64,000 bases of DNA from Dendrolimus kikuchii. Lineage: Eukaryota > Arthropoda > Insecta > Lepidoptera > Lasiocampidae. Made by a program: the position numbers and the translations under genes. Positions 42,480 through 52,840 of the stretch are shown here, one piece after another. Each line of letters starts with the position of its first letter. Within the stretch, counting starts at the first letter, position 1. The stretch covers positions 5,805,501 through 5,869,500 of the forward strand of contig CM034411.1 in the NCBI GenBank assembly GCA_019925095.2, in the 5' to 3' direction. The notes beneath the pieces are model-generated. The model saw only the letters and a program-made list of their open reading frames with translations, did no database searches and was not told where the DNA came from.

Positions 42480-43086
42480 CCCGCAGAGGGGCTTTGTGGC
42501 GAAGCCTTAGGTGAGTAGCGACACCTCGTACCTGACTCCGGGGGCCAAGGCAAGGCCCGCCTCCGTGCTTGCCTTAATCCGCCGGGGTGGAGTAGAGATC
42601 GCTAGAGCTAAGACTCAAGCTCCAGGGGTGGAAGTGATAAATGGCTTAACGTCGGAAGTAGCTTCGGTGAACCTACAGCCCACCTTTCGACACCCCTTAG
42701 CCACTCACACCCATGTTGCCCCTGTCTTCTATGGCATTTTTTTGGGGTCCATGCAGGGAGTGGCGAGTAACCGTCTGCCCATTTTTCCATGTTCCCCGAA
42801 CATTGTGACGGGCAAACGCCATAGTTCCCATATTCCCAGACCCCTAGTACCACTAGCTGTTCAGCCCAATAGCCCGGTAATTTTGTTCTCATTTCCCACA
42901 ATAGTCCTACACTGGCCGGGGCTTGTCCTTGGGTGCATTATTATATGGTGTAGACAGGGATAATCGCCGGTTAGTGTCACGCCACACTTACATTAAATTT
43001 GTCAAGGGGCCTCTACGTGTTGGCCTTCCTATGGCCCCACGCAAGCCCTTCAAAAGTCTGGGTCCATTTTTATGGCCCGTGGTCTT
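42480..43086 (+). repeat. Family C repeat, full-length copy
   Basis: 607 bp from CCCGCAGAGGGGCTTTGTGG to TGGCCCGTGGTCTT. Flanks GAAAGAAAGA (42469-42478) and GAAAGAAGGA (43087-43096) look like a 10-bp target duplication with one change. It carries an open frame of 150 codons (42511-42963, starting MSSDTSYLTPGAKARPA) that recurs in pieces in the other copies. Confidence 0.85.
42511..42963 (+). CDS. 150-codon frame within family C repeat, function unknown
   Basis: Open from ATG 42511, beginning MSSDTSYLTPGAKARPASVL, with LALIRRGGVEIARAKTQAPG next and several hydrophobic stretches near the C-terminus. The same N-terminal text occurs in the antisense copies ending at 25526 and 55184, and in the diverged copy at 45129, where it is frameshifted. 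No known domain recognised. Conservation may simply reflect recent common origin of the repeat, so I treat it as probably non-coding. Confidence 0.25.
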   Translation: MSSDTSYLTPGAKARPASVLALIRRGGVEIARAKTQAPGVEVINGLTSEVASVNLQPTFRHPLATHTHVAPVFYGIFLGSMQGVASNRLPIFPCSPNIVTGKRHSSHIPRPLVPLAVQPNSPVILFSFPTIVLHWPGLVLGCIIIWCRQG

Positions 43087-43305
43087 GAAAGAAGGAATAA
43101 CGTTTATTTGATCTTTACGTAGCGAGACACATTAAAAACAACAAAAAAAAATAGCTATTAAACTATGTACGGGTATAGTAATAATAAATATCTCGCGATG
43201 GTACCAAATAGGTATATAGTACATGTAATAGGTATAGTCAAGGTGGCGAAGACCGTCAGTGGGGGAACTCCATACAACTCTCAATATTTCCGTGTTTGAA
43301 TAGTT

Positions 43306-43570
43306 TTTTTTTTTTTTTTTTTAATTTTTTATTGAGACTTTTCGTCACCAATGACGATACCAGCCTCATAGGTGATGGCAAATTTACATTTTTTAATATA
43401 TTAGATAAACTTAAATATAATTTTAAACTTAACTATAACTAACTCTATTTTTAAATATTTTAATCATGAACTTAAACAATAATCCAGCCTCCTCGCTCAA
43501 AGGGTTGCTTAAAATAATATTTATTCCTCCACTATGTAATGACGAGTCTGGCAAAAGTGTCTTTCTAATT
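43306..43570 (-). mobile_element. PolyA-tailed retro-insertion with 14-bp TSD
   Basis: On the minus strand the insert ends AGTCTCAATAAAAAATT plus ~18 A. GTGTTTGAATAGTT flanks it exactly, at 43292-43305 and 43571-43584. The minus strand first reads RKTLLPDSSLHSGGINII, then NPLSEEAGLLFKF and a stop after about 47 codons, followed by an AT-rich 3' UTR. This is either a 5'-truncated LINE or a fragment of a retro-copied mRNA; the source is not identified. Confidence 0.88.
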
Positions 43571-43772
43571 GTGTTTGAATAGTTATGACGACAACAAATC
43601 ATTCAGTGAATACACCATTGAATTCAGTCGTCGAGTTGTAGTTGGCGTTAAATTCCGTTTAAAAAAGTAAAAAAACGAGCGGTGTATGAACTTACCCCAT
43701 AGACGGACTTCGTCAACTCGACTGTATATAATAACAGCTTATAAAGGTCCTACTGTTAGGTAGGGGCCTCCC

Positions 43773-43935
43773 ATTTTTTTTAATGCGAAGCTGGCAAACA
43801 GGCAGACGGCCCGGCTCATGGAAAGTGGTTTCCGTCGCCCATAGCGTTTGTATCACCAATGGCGAAGCCAACTCGGTGTCAGCCTCTATGGGACAGGGAC
43901 GGGGGATCGGACAGGGTTGGGATAGATAAAGGAAT
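43773..43935 (-). repeat. Family P-related repeat (P' subtype), antisense
   Basis: T run then GCGAAGCTGGCAAACAGGCA and GACGGCCCGGCTCATGGAAA, followed by sequence different from family P (GGCGAAGCCAACTCGGTGTC). Counterpart of 10921-11050. Confidence 0.6.
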
Positions 43936-43960
43936 CAGATAGGTGGATACATACATACAT

Positions 43961-44224
43961 TTTTTTTATTACATGAGTTCAGCAGACAGACAGCCCAATA
44001 GTAAACCGGTTACCATCGCCTATGGACATTTGCAATATCAAAGGCGTTACAAATGCGCTGCTGCTCTCTTGAGGGAGTCTGGAACCTGGCTACTAATGCC
44101 AGAACACAACCCAAGGTTGTTATGGCGGCATACCCTATCACTTGACTGTGGGTTGTTTTGTCGACTCTTACGACAGGCCGCCCGGCCGCAGGAAATTGTA
44201 TTCTTTCTCCGTTCTTACACGGAT
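43961..44224 (-). repeat. Family P polyA retroposon copy
   Basis: Antisense copy with a central deletion; T run at 43961-43967 directly follows a CATACATACAT stretch. Confidence 0.82.
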
Positions 44225-44834
44225 TATTACGCCTGTTTCCCATGGGGGTAGGCAGAGACTATAGATCTCCACTTACGACTATCCTGACAAACAACTTTCG
44301 CTTCATCCACTTTCATTAACCTCTTCATACAGGTTTATTTGATATGCTTTTTACGTGACCTCGTTTTAACACTTCTATTATTTGATCATGATGTGTAACG
44401 TCGTGGTCTACCAGAAGGAATAGGTGGAATGTGAAGTCTTCTTTGAGTGTTTTGCGCTGTTCTATATAAGGTAGTTTCGGATTTAGCTATGGAAAGATCC
44501 ACTTGTAAAATTCAACTTGTCTCATACACTACGTTTATCTATAAATAGGGAAGTGATCGTATAGACCGCCCTTATTTAATAAATATTATGCCATGTTAAG
44601 AATAACACATGATTACAAACACGTAATGTACCGAGCCAATGTAGTATTAATACAGAACCATATTGCTGAACTGACCTTTGTCTTTTTATGTAAGTCTCTG
44701 TTATTCAATATTTAAAACATGGAGCAACTATTAAACTGACTTATACAAATTGATATTACAATATGTGCGTATACATTGAGAAGCTTCACGCAATACATGC
44801 AATACTTTCAACAAGGTCGTGTTCCTCTTTATCT
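44225..44834. other. Intergenic sequence
   Basis: No gene or repeat recognised. Confidence 0.4.
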
Positions 44835-45115
44835 ATAATGAGGAGGTTGGGGCCTCGAGGTTTTACCTCTTTACCCCGGCTGTCACTCAGTGGACAACTA
44901 CCCACCGATAACTGGGTTTGGAGCTACTGGAGTCTTCTCCGCATAGCGATGACTTCGCAGCAGCTCTCGTTGGCTAATCTGCAGCGTTCGGTGGTCTTTG
45001 CGGGCTTTCCTTTGGCTACCTCCGCGGCTTGGTTGGCCATTCATTGGCGTTCGGTGGCCATCTGGGGCTTTAGGCGGCCATCTAAAATACTTGAATTTTA
45101 CTGTAGCCATACATA
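44835..45115. other. GC-rich unassigned segment beside family C
   Basis: GC-rich, with TTCGGTGGTCTTTGCGGGCT and TTGGTTGGCCATTCATTGGC repeating a GGCCATTTGGCGT-like theme. It ends TGTAGCCATACATAAAATG just before a family C copy. Possibly another LINE segment; no domain seen. Confidence 0.3.
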
Positions 45116-45128
45116 AAATGATAATAAG

Positions 45129-45545
45129 ACCCGCAGGGGGGCTTTGTTCCCAAGTCTTAGGTGAGTAGTGACACTTCGTACCTGACTCCGGGTGGCCAAG
45201 CCAAGATCCCGCCTCGTGCTTGCTTTAATAAGCCGGAACAAAGTGGAGATCGCTAGAGTTAAGACTCAAGCCTCAGGAGCGGAAGTGATAAATGGCTCAA
45301 CGGTAGAAATAGCGCCGGTGTACACCCTGTATCCAAGTTGCCCCTCGCCGATCTTATATGATATGTTTTTGGGTCTCAGGGAGTGACGAGTCACCGTTTG
45401 CCCATTTTATCCATGTTCCCCGAATATTGAGACGGGCAGACGCCTACAATAGTACACTTACGGATCCTGTCCTTCGGTACATTCTTGTATGGCGTAGAGA
45501 AGGACAATCACAAGGTCGGCCTTTTTAGATGACCCGTGGTCCACA
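45129..45545 (+). repeat. Family C repeat, diverged copy
   Basis: Full-length at both ends (ACCCGCAGGGGGGCTTTGTT to GACCCGTGGTCC) but with large internal deletions. The oldest-looking copy of the family. Confidence 0.75.
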
Positions 45546-45589
45546 ACGACATAAAATAGTACAATTTTATAGCTACGAAACAAAAAATA

Positions 45590-46226
45590 TGAAGAGTCCT
45601 TAATATTAAAAATTTTAAACATGTCGTGTCTGTATATTGAAGATATTTAAAAAAAATCAACTAAACGGAGAACACGATGCATTTTATTTTAGATTTCTTG
45701 TCTGTTTGTAGGTTTGTTTGAGATTCACGTACAAACTTTGATTTCGATGCGGTATTCGCTGATCGCCAAAAAATTCTTAGACTTAAAATTTGTGCTACTT
45801 TTTAACCCGGGAATCCCGTGGGATTTTTCTGGGAATGATTAAAAAATTCGAATTCAAATGCGATTTTTTTCTGATCAACAAAAAAAATTATGTAATAAAA
45901 TGAGTGACTTCATATCAGGGGAATCTCGCGGGATCTTGCCCGGGAGCGTTTTGTAATTGTTCGGGTGCGAAAAATTAGCTTACCTATCCGAACTCAGTTT
46001 TCACTAAAACGATAGCATAGCTTACGTCTTTATTTTAAATACTGCGGTAATTTATGTCCCGGGAATTGAAGTTTTAGTAGAGATCCCTAATTTTTATATA
46101 GCTTATATTAATCAGGGATAATGTAGCATTCGAATGGGGAAATAATATTTGAAATCGGTCCCGTAGTTTTTGAATTTAACCGTTACAAACATATAAAAAT
46201 ACAAATCTTTCTCTTTATAATATTAG
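45590..46226 (-). mobile_element. Decayed Helitron
   Basis: The right end, read on the minus strand, is TCTATACTAATATTATAAAG preceded by A: a Helitron 5' tip. The interior (TTAGCTTACC, TTTTCACTAAAACGATAGC, AACCCGGGAATCCCG) is homologous to the Helitrons at 48092 and 61785. The CTAG end is not evident. Confidence 0.55.
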
Positions 46227-46680
46227 TATAGATTTGATACAATATTGGAAAAATAGAACTATAATTTATATAAACAAGGGCGGTTACAACTATTGTTTTA
46301 TCATTTTTATTAAAATGGCAACGTGACTCTGAAACAAAACACCAGTAAATCTACTGATGAGCTATGTACCTAGTTACAAATTCAAAATACTTTCCCAAAG
46401 CCAAGCAGTAATGAATAACAATATCAAAGATTTGGATATAAATAACACCCACGGTGTAATACTAGTTACATAAATTATAATGTAACAATGTTACAGAATC
46501 AATTTATGTAAGAATAATTCTTGATCATTAGTAATAATTGCCTATGACGAGACTATGGCAGGCAAGGTTACGACACTACGAGCAGGACGTGCAAGGTTTG
46601 ATTACAGGCTTCCTGTTCAGCCTAGTAAAGACATAGATAATGGTTAGTCCATAATTAAATGTTATTTATTTGTAGTGTTT
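46227..46680. other. AT-rich intergenic sequence
   Basis: No gene or family recognised. Confidence 0.4.
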
Positions 46681-46685
46681 ACAAC

Positions 46686-46822
46686 CCGCAAGAGTTAACT
46701 TGAGGCTTCGCTCAGATGGCGTAAGGACGAGGTACTGACGCGTCGATGGCGAGAGCGGTAAGAAGGCGAGGGATCGGGAGGGGAGCGCGCATTCAGCTCA
46801 AGTCTCAAGTTAACTCTTGCGG
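46686..46822. mobile_element. 137-bp MITE with GC-rich centre
   Basis: Near-perfect terminal inverted repeats CCGCAAGAGTTAACTTGAG at each end, around a GC-rich core with many CG steps (GACGCGTCGATGGCGAGAGC). No target duplication evident. Non-coding. Confidence 0.75.
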
Positions 46823-47005
46823 ATAATACTGTTGAGACGCTTGGACCATGGTGTTTTGGGCCATGAGCCTCTTACAAAGAGCTATCAAAACGACACATCA
46901 ATTCTTTAGGTGATCAAAGTATTTTATTTTAATTTTGAAGTAACAAAGTATTTTATTGGTCGTTTTATTAAAATTTACTTATTTGTTTTACTAATTAAAT
47001 ATAAC

Positions 47006-47186
47006 AATTGATCGTGTACTAGCAGAAGATGATGTCAGGAGCCTTAAGAACAGACGAGCTTGCATGACAAGAGTTATGAATGTCAAAGAGGCAAGTGAGG
47101 TGTGTAAGAATAAGCCTAAATGGCACTCTGTTGTTCATGCCTACCCCGCAAGGGAACTGGCGTGAAGTTATGTATGTATGTATGTA
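47006..47186 (+). mobile_element. 5'-truncated RTE-type LINE fragment
   Basis: Starts near ATTGATCGTGTACTAGCAGA and ends in (TATG)n. Flanks share TATAAC. Encodes RACMTRVMNVKEASEVCKNK-type text only. Confidence 0.82.
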
Positions 47187-47413
47187 TAACTAGAAATAGT
47201 TTTATGAATTATTATTTAGATTGGGTCGTTTCGGTCTTACGCCGAAAGAAAGGTTTGCACTGAAAATCAGCGTTGTGTCGGATATAATTTGGGCACAGCC
47301 ATATGCTGAGTGCAAGCCTTGTTTACTGAAAATGCGGCGTACAGATTCTCAAAATATGCTGTGTGTATAATAATGTATAAGGAATGTAATTACGTCGCTA
47401 TTTCTTCAAATAA

Positions 47414-47440
47414 AGTTTTTCTTTCTTTCTTTCTTTCAGA
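47414..47440. repeat. (TTTC)n microsatellite
   Basis: About six TTTC units following AAATAAAGTTTTTCTTTC. Similar short runs occur at ~10896 and 63424, perhaps marking LINE tails. Confidence 0.7.
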
Positions 47441-47554
47441 GGGCTGTTGCCCACCTCGGAGAACGGATCAGTTTGGAAATACAGCGAGGAAATATAGCCA
47501 CTCTTCTGGGCATCTTACCCATAGAACACAATGACCTAGGTACAATATTCTACG

Positions 47555-47798
47555 TATAGTCTTAAGAAAGTCACGCGACAAAAAGAATGTTAAACTACAA
47601 GACGGATGGGTACAGATGTAAAGATAGACAAAAAAAAAAGATGGACGGATTCTGTGATATGATGATATGATGATTTGTGGTATGACAAAAGGTGTATGCC
47701 AGAATAGAGGAGTGTGGAAGGAAAAGACATATTGTGCCGACCCCAAGTAATTGGGATATGGTGAAAGAAAAGAGAGAGTCTTAAGGGATTATAGGTAG
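47555..47798 (+). pseudogene. LINE ORF2 C-terminal relic
   Basis: Plus-strand text YEMMICGMTKGVCQNRGVWK, then EKTYCADPK before a stop, matching the antisense relic at 17565. Broken frames. Confidence 0.55.
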
Positions 47799-47813
47799 AA
47801 TACAATCTATAAT

Positions 47814-48086
47814 GCATGATGAAAGAATGACTAAACAGATATACAATGCAAAAGTGGATGGATGCAGAAGTCGTGGAAGGCCACGACACACCTTCCATGA
47901 TCAAATTGATCGTGTACTAGCGGAGGGTGATGTCAGGAGCCTTAAGAACAGACGAGTGTGCATGACAAGAGTTATGAATGTCAAAGAAGCAAGTGAGGTA
48001 TGTAAGAATGGGCCTAAATGGCGCTCTGTTGTTCGTGCCTACCCCGCAAGGGAACTGGCGTGAAGTTATGTATGTATGTATGTATG
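47814..48086 (+). mobile_element. RTE-type LINE fragment with 13-bp TSD, inserted in a Helitron tip
   Basis: Codes MHDERMTKQIYNAKVDGCRS and on to YPARELA, then (TATG)n. TACAATCTATAAT lies at 47801-47813 and 48087-48099. The right copy of this 13-bp duplication overlaps the first 8 bp of the Helitron starting at 48092, so the LINE landed in that Helitron's 5' tip. Confidence 0.92.
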
Positions 48087-48091
48087 TACAA

Positions 48092-48535
48092 TCTATAATA
48101 TTATAAAATTCTAAGCATGCCGTGTCTGTACATTAAAGATATTAAAAAAAATCTGAAATAGACTATATAAACGATATATTTTAAGTTTGTTTGTTCGGGA
48201 TTCACATAACAACTACTGGGTCGATTTCGATGCGGTTTTCACTGGTCGACAGCAACTTCCTATACTTAAAATCTACACTAAAATGGTCAGATTAAAAAAA
48301 AAACAAATTCCAATGTGATATTTTCTCTGATCGATAGCAAATTTTATTGATATTTTTATCCCGGGAATCCCGCGGGAATTTTCTTGGGAGCGGTTTGTAG
48401 TTTTTCGGGTGCATAAAACTTAGCTTATCCCGGACAGTTTTCACTAAAACGATGCCTTACATTCTTTTTTATATGCTGCGGTACTCTGTGTGTAATTTCA
48501 AGTCAGGCGTGGACGTAGTCGCGGGCATATCCTAG
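48092..48535 (+). mobile_element. Non-autonomous Helitron, complete
   Basis: 444 bp: 5' TCTATAATATTATAAAATTC, 3' GTCGCGGGCATATCCTAG, flanked by A and T as Helitron insertions require. Internal landmarks are TTTCGATGCGGTTTTCACTG and CCCGGGAATCCCGCGGGAAT. Same family as 61785-62197. No Rep/helicase gene. Confidence 0.85.
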
Positions 48536-48960
48536 TATAATAATTTTAATTTAAAAATACTCTTATTAAATGTGTAAGTGAATTTGTTTATGATTTTCAT
48601 ATTTGTTTGTTCCATTCCATGGGTTTGAAAATACACATATCGATACCCCGATAATCTTAACAGTTGTAAAGGAGACACAATCATTTTAAAAAATATGTCC
48701 ACTCCTCTAACCTTTGAACTATGAGGTGGCCAGTTAAGTAATAAGTTGTGGAATGATGTTCGGTTCCTATGTCTTACTATTCATTCACTTGCTTTACCAT
48801 TGGTAGAAAGACATTACTTGTATGGAGCTTATGTCAAATTTTAACTAATAGGTTAGTAAGATATAGAAACAAGCCTTAACTCGCTAGTTTCACAAGTTAA
48901 CTGGCGTCTTATAAATGGCGTAAATGCAAAAGCAGCTAAAAGGTAAAAAGATGTGGTTGT
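48536..48960. other. Intergenic sequence
   Basis: No gene recognised; 48780-48890 shares TGTATGGAGCTTATGTCAAA with 17788, an old repeat of unknown type. Confidence 0.4.
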
Positions 48961-49148
48961 CTAAAAGATGTCGCCATAACAACCTTGAGTTGTGTTCCGG
49001 CATTAGTGACCAGGTTCCAGTTTCCCTTAAGAGAGCAGCAGCGCATTTGTAGCAACTTTGGTGTTGCAAATGTCCATAGGCGATGGTAACCGCTTTCCAT
49101 CAAGTGTGTCGTCTGCCTGTCTGCTGATCTACTGCAATAAAAAAAAAG
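48961..49148 (+). repeat. Family P polyA retroposon, 5'-truncated
   Basis: Second half of the element, from AGATGTCGCCATAACAACCT to the A run ending at 49148. Confidence 0.85.
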
Positions 49149-49149
49149 G

Positions 49150-49420
49150 TAACCGACATAGCTCGCAAAATTAGCAAGTTGAAGTGGCAGTGGGTCGGTC
49201 ACGTCTGTCGCAGGACCGATGGCCGATGGCGCAGACGAATCCTGGAGTGGAAACCGTGTCTCGGTAAACGTAGTGTTGGACGCCCTCCAACCCGATGGAC
49301 TAACGACCAGCCCAAGGTCGCCGGCAAGTGCTGGGTGAGGAACGCGGAGGACCGTGATGACTAGCGCTGACTTGGGAAGGCCTACGTCCAGCAGAGGACT
49401 ATGATTAGCTGACGACAAAA
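49150..49420 (+). pseudogene. RTE-type LINE ORF2 C-terminus
   Basis: Open from near 49160: MKWQWVGHVCRRTDGRWRRR, then GKRSVGRPPTRWTNDQPKVA and NAEDRDD, ending LGKAYVQQ after a frame break. The KWQWAGHICRRTDGRWG...GRPPTRWTDD ending identifies an RTE-type LINE different from the (TATG)-tailed family. Confidence 0.85.
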
Positions 49421-50370
49421 TGCAAAGCAGGCTTTATATCAACTAGTATAAGTTACGCCGCCAGTTACTAGCTATCAACGCATAGTTAAAAATAACATAT
49501 GTATTGGCGTACAGACGCGTCTGTGTTGAATATTATTTCATCGAAAAGCTCAATAAAGAAATATGGCATTTAGTGTATTAGATCCCATTGCCTAACATAA
49601 CAAATCGAAAGGAGTGTAAAGGTGCGTTTATAAAGCGTCCAGTTTTTCGTGCGACTAGTATTATAAATTAACTACCACACTAAAATTGTCAAAAAGTCCG
49701 AACCACAAGATTAAATTTTAATTACAATTATGTAAAAATTGTAGAAAAGTAACCATTATTCTAATTTGTCAATTCTGGTCGCTATTGTCGACGAATAATA
49801 TTTCAAATAACGTTAAAATAAATGAAAATTATTTATTTTAATTTTTATTACACGTACATATTTTTTCAGAATATTTGTGTTTATGAAATTATTCATTTAT
49901 GAAATAAGCATTATTATACTTTGAGATTATAGAGTTCAAAAGCTCCAAAATTAATTGTTGCTAATGTTTTCCATTTAGTTTGGTTCAGGTACATATTTCT
50001 CATATGTTTTTCGCAGAAAGTGTATGTATAGTTTCCCAATACAAAAAGTATGTATATTTCATGCAACAAATCAACATTGTCAAGCAGTGTGACAATGCAG
50101 CCACCCTTTAGGGCGTGCTTCCCTTTGTTAGCGATCAGTTACCCAGTTTATGTTAAACTATTGATACCTTAGTTTGTTTTGAGTATTTAATTGTATTTTT
50201 AAAAGTGTGTTATAGAAATTTCATAAGAATCCTTATATCTCCAATGTTAGGCATAAGGAATATATAAATCGTAAAAATACAATACTATTGTAATTTCGTT
50301 GGTGGTTTTTACTTTCTAATTCGAAATTTAATATATTCTATTGAAGGACTTATCGCAAAGTATTTTGCGA
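49421..50370. other. AT-rich intergenic sequence
   Basis: No gene or repeat recognised. Confidence 0.4.
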
Positions 50371-50640
50371 TTTTCAGTCGCAACATAAGGAACGCCAGTG
50401 GTACACACCCTAACCTACCACTGGCAACGCGGGCGCCTTGACACGCGCCCCGCTCCTTTCCTAAGTCGACATTTGACGTTTCGCAACCCTACTTCGCACC
50501 GGTTGGCGGTATCCTTGAGCACTTTGCGTAACCGTTACCTCATGTTGGTTACGGGTTGTTACGAGTAGCTGCTAAGCGTCAGTGCAGTGTGCATTGCGCT
50601 TTACTTTTTTGTTGTAGAATCTCATACTATGCGAATGAAC
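50371..50640. other. GC-rich, CpG-containing island-like segment
   Basis: ACGCGGGCGCCTTGACACGC and CCGGTTGGCGGTATCCTTGA lie in a locally GC-rich stretch with an initiator-like CGTCAGTGCAGTG near 50578. No frame or splice model follows. It may be a MITE or a promoter; no decision possible. Confidence 0.3.
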
Positions 50641-51020
50641 TAAGAATAGAAATGCACTGGCGGCCAACTTTAATCGCTAAATGTGAAAATAAAATTTTAA
50701 GGTTTTAGAAATCTACTGGATAATTACTGGTTAATATTACTGGTTGAATTAATCCCCTTATTTTTTATTACTCATTTTTGAGTTCATCATAGACTATATT
50801 ATTTATTATTTATATATATTACATTATTTAAAAAACAGTCAAAGATTTTCCTTTATTTCTTGTTTATTAGTCCATCTGGAATTCAGCTGTATTGATCGTC
50901 ATATAGCTTAACACAATAAATTTACATATAAATCTGAAGTTGTAAATAATAACATGCTTGCTTTAATGTTACTTTTAAAACGTCATATCATTACTATTTA
51001 AATAAAAATTAAGAAGCAAT
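50641..51020. other. AT-rich intergenic sequence
   Basis: No gene or repeat recognised. Confidence 0.4.
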
Positions 51021-51079
51021 TTGACTCTTTGTAATTATGACGTCCTTACTTGCTACATTCATACGTTTAGAAGCAAGAT

Positions 51080-51610
51080 TAGGTACGATTGCAGCGTCCC
51101 TGATGAATGGCTCCTCAAGATGGGGGTACACCGGTGTTTCGCGTACTCCCCTTTGCTTCTCTGAAGCGAGTCGCATTCTACCCCACGCACAGAGAGAATG
51201 AAGACGCTGAGGTGGTTCCCTCAGCAAAAGATGAGGCCGTCGGACCCTCGCCTGCCAGGGCCTGCAGAATGGCATGGCCGTATACCTGTGACCGTGGCGT
51301 AAAGGCGAAGAACGGAACACCGAGGGAGGGGTTTAGTGAGTGGTTTGCCCTAACTCCGGTGGCAATAATACTTGTTAGTGCGAGTACCACCCCAACATGG
51401 TGCATCCCACACGCCCCCATCGCATTTCCCCCGCGGTGGCATGCCTTTCGGATTTCCCTCGTTTAAAAAAGGTAAGACTGCAGCGTGGCCGCAGTACAGG
51501 CGTGGCGCCGGCTGCGGTCGCGTTTTTTTTTTCTTTTTTATAAACCAACACAGCTGCAGCGCTGCAGCCGATCTGCTGCTACCTCCGCAATACACTTTGC
51601 GACAAAAGAA
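51080..51610. other. GC-rich unassigned segment, probably transposon-derived
   Basis: Much more GC-rich than its surroundings, with frames of 80-119 codons on both strands but no known motif. It has CCCCCATCGCATTTCCCCCG and a T run followed by CTGCAGCGCTGCAG. Frames overlap on both strands, as in repeat sequence rather than a gene. Left unassigned. Confidence 0.3.
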
Positions 51611-51706
51611 GTGCCCTAAACCTCATCACATTATTACATTTTTTATAAACCACACTAACCATTTACTCTTCTGTTTACATTCATCACATACATAGTGTAA
51701 TCATTA

Positions 51707-51712
<6 letters not shown>

Positions 51713-51738
<26 letters not shown>

Positions 51739-51750
51739 ATTATATATATA
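51713..51750. repeat. (CT)n/(TA)n microsatellite
   Basis: About 12 CT units followed by ATTATATATATATG. Confidence 0.9.
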
Positions 51751-51939
51751 TGTCAATTCACAATAAATATGTAAAATTAATAAAATAACTTTTATTTAAT
51801 ATAATATAATACCAAATCAATTACCAATATATTTGTGGCCGCGAATATATATTTTGTAATGTTCAACTTGGCATACATACTCCGCAGCTCTATTTTCAAC
51901 TTTACAAAACCGAAGTTTACGCCACATTGGCTATTTGCG

Positions 51940-52195
51940 TTGTTTACTCTATTTGGTAGTTGTAATATAGTCGCAATTTACGTTGTTATTTAGAAAAGTA
52001 CCAAAAGAAGTACAATATTAAATGGTTTTTAAGAGATTTGACTGACGTCCGTGTTTACGTTGCGTAGTTTTTACTCCATTTTGTAATTATATTATAGCCG
52101 CATTTTACCCTGTTATTTAGGCAAAAATACCAAAAGAAGTACAATACTAAATAGGTTTTAAAAGATTCGACTGACGTCGGTGTTTGTTTAATTTG
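51940..52195 (+). repeat. Tandem duplication, ~120-bp unit
   Basis: Two neighbouring units share TTTGTAATTATATTATAGCCGC-like text, GTTATTTAG, ACCAAAAGAAGTACAATA and GATT(T/C)GACTGACGTC. A third partial copy begins near 52190 (ATTTGGTATTTGTA). Confidence 0.72.
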
Positions 52196-52323
52196 GTATT
52201 TGTATTGTGGTTGGTAGTTTATTAATTTCGACGTGAAATTGATTTTAGGTGGATCTGATTGACGTCGATCTTATCATTATTTGGTGTGGTTTTTTTCCAC
52301 AATAGGGAAGCGGGATAACATTA

Positions 52324-52526
52324 TCTTTATATATATAATTGTTCTGTACGTGTGTTGACAGTGAACTCCTCCTAAACGGCTGGACCGATTTGAATGATTT
52401 TTTTGGTATGTGTTCAAGTGGATTCGAGGATGGTTTAGATTCACAATTGGACACGGTAGGTGGCGCTGTAATCGGGTTCTAAATTTTATTTCTTCAGGGC
52501 AGAACAACGTCTGCCAGGACAGCTAG
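52324..52526 (+). mobile_element. Non-autonomous Helitron, complete, with 3' hairpin
   Basis: 203 bp, 5' TCTTTATATATATAATTG to 3' GCCAGGACAGCTAG, flanked by A and T. The stem GGCAG-(8 nt)-CTGCC lies 7 nt before CTAG, the expected Helitron 3' terminator hairpin. Also holds GGCTGGACCGATTTGAATG and GGTAGGTGGCGCTGTAATC, common in lepidopteran Helitrons. Confidence 0.88.
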
Positions 52527-52654
52527 TTTACATATAAAACAACAGGCGTTAACATAACATATTATCATCTAACATTTAAGATATCATGATAGAAACCTTT
52601 TTAAACGATAATTATTGCGCTATTTGACTTTACTTTGAAGGGGGTGCCCCGTAT

Positions 52655-52840
52655 AGGGTGGAGGAGCGAGATGGAATGCTCCTCCGTCTCAAAGGAAGAT
52701 CTTCCAGCGAGGTTATTGTTATTCCTCGCAGGCCTAGGCTCATCTGTTATTGTTAAAAAAAATTATATATTCTTTGTACGTTTCGATAAACGTTTGCGAC
52801 CTCAATTATTACACAGCGTTATCTATTGGTTTGTAAGTGT
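52655..52840 (+). repeat. Unclassified repeat (family Q)
   Basis: AGGGTGGAGGAGCGAGATGG...AAGGAAGATCTTCCAGCGAG...TATATTCTTTGTACG...TTATCTATTGGTTTGTAAGTG. Two antisense copies lie at 57101-57288 and 57488-57690. Around 200 bp, no tails or inverted ends recognised. Confidence 0.7.
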
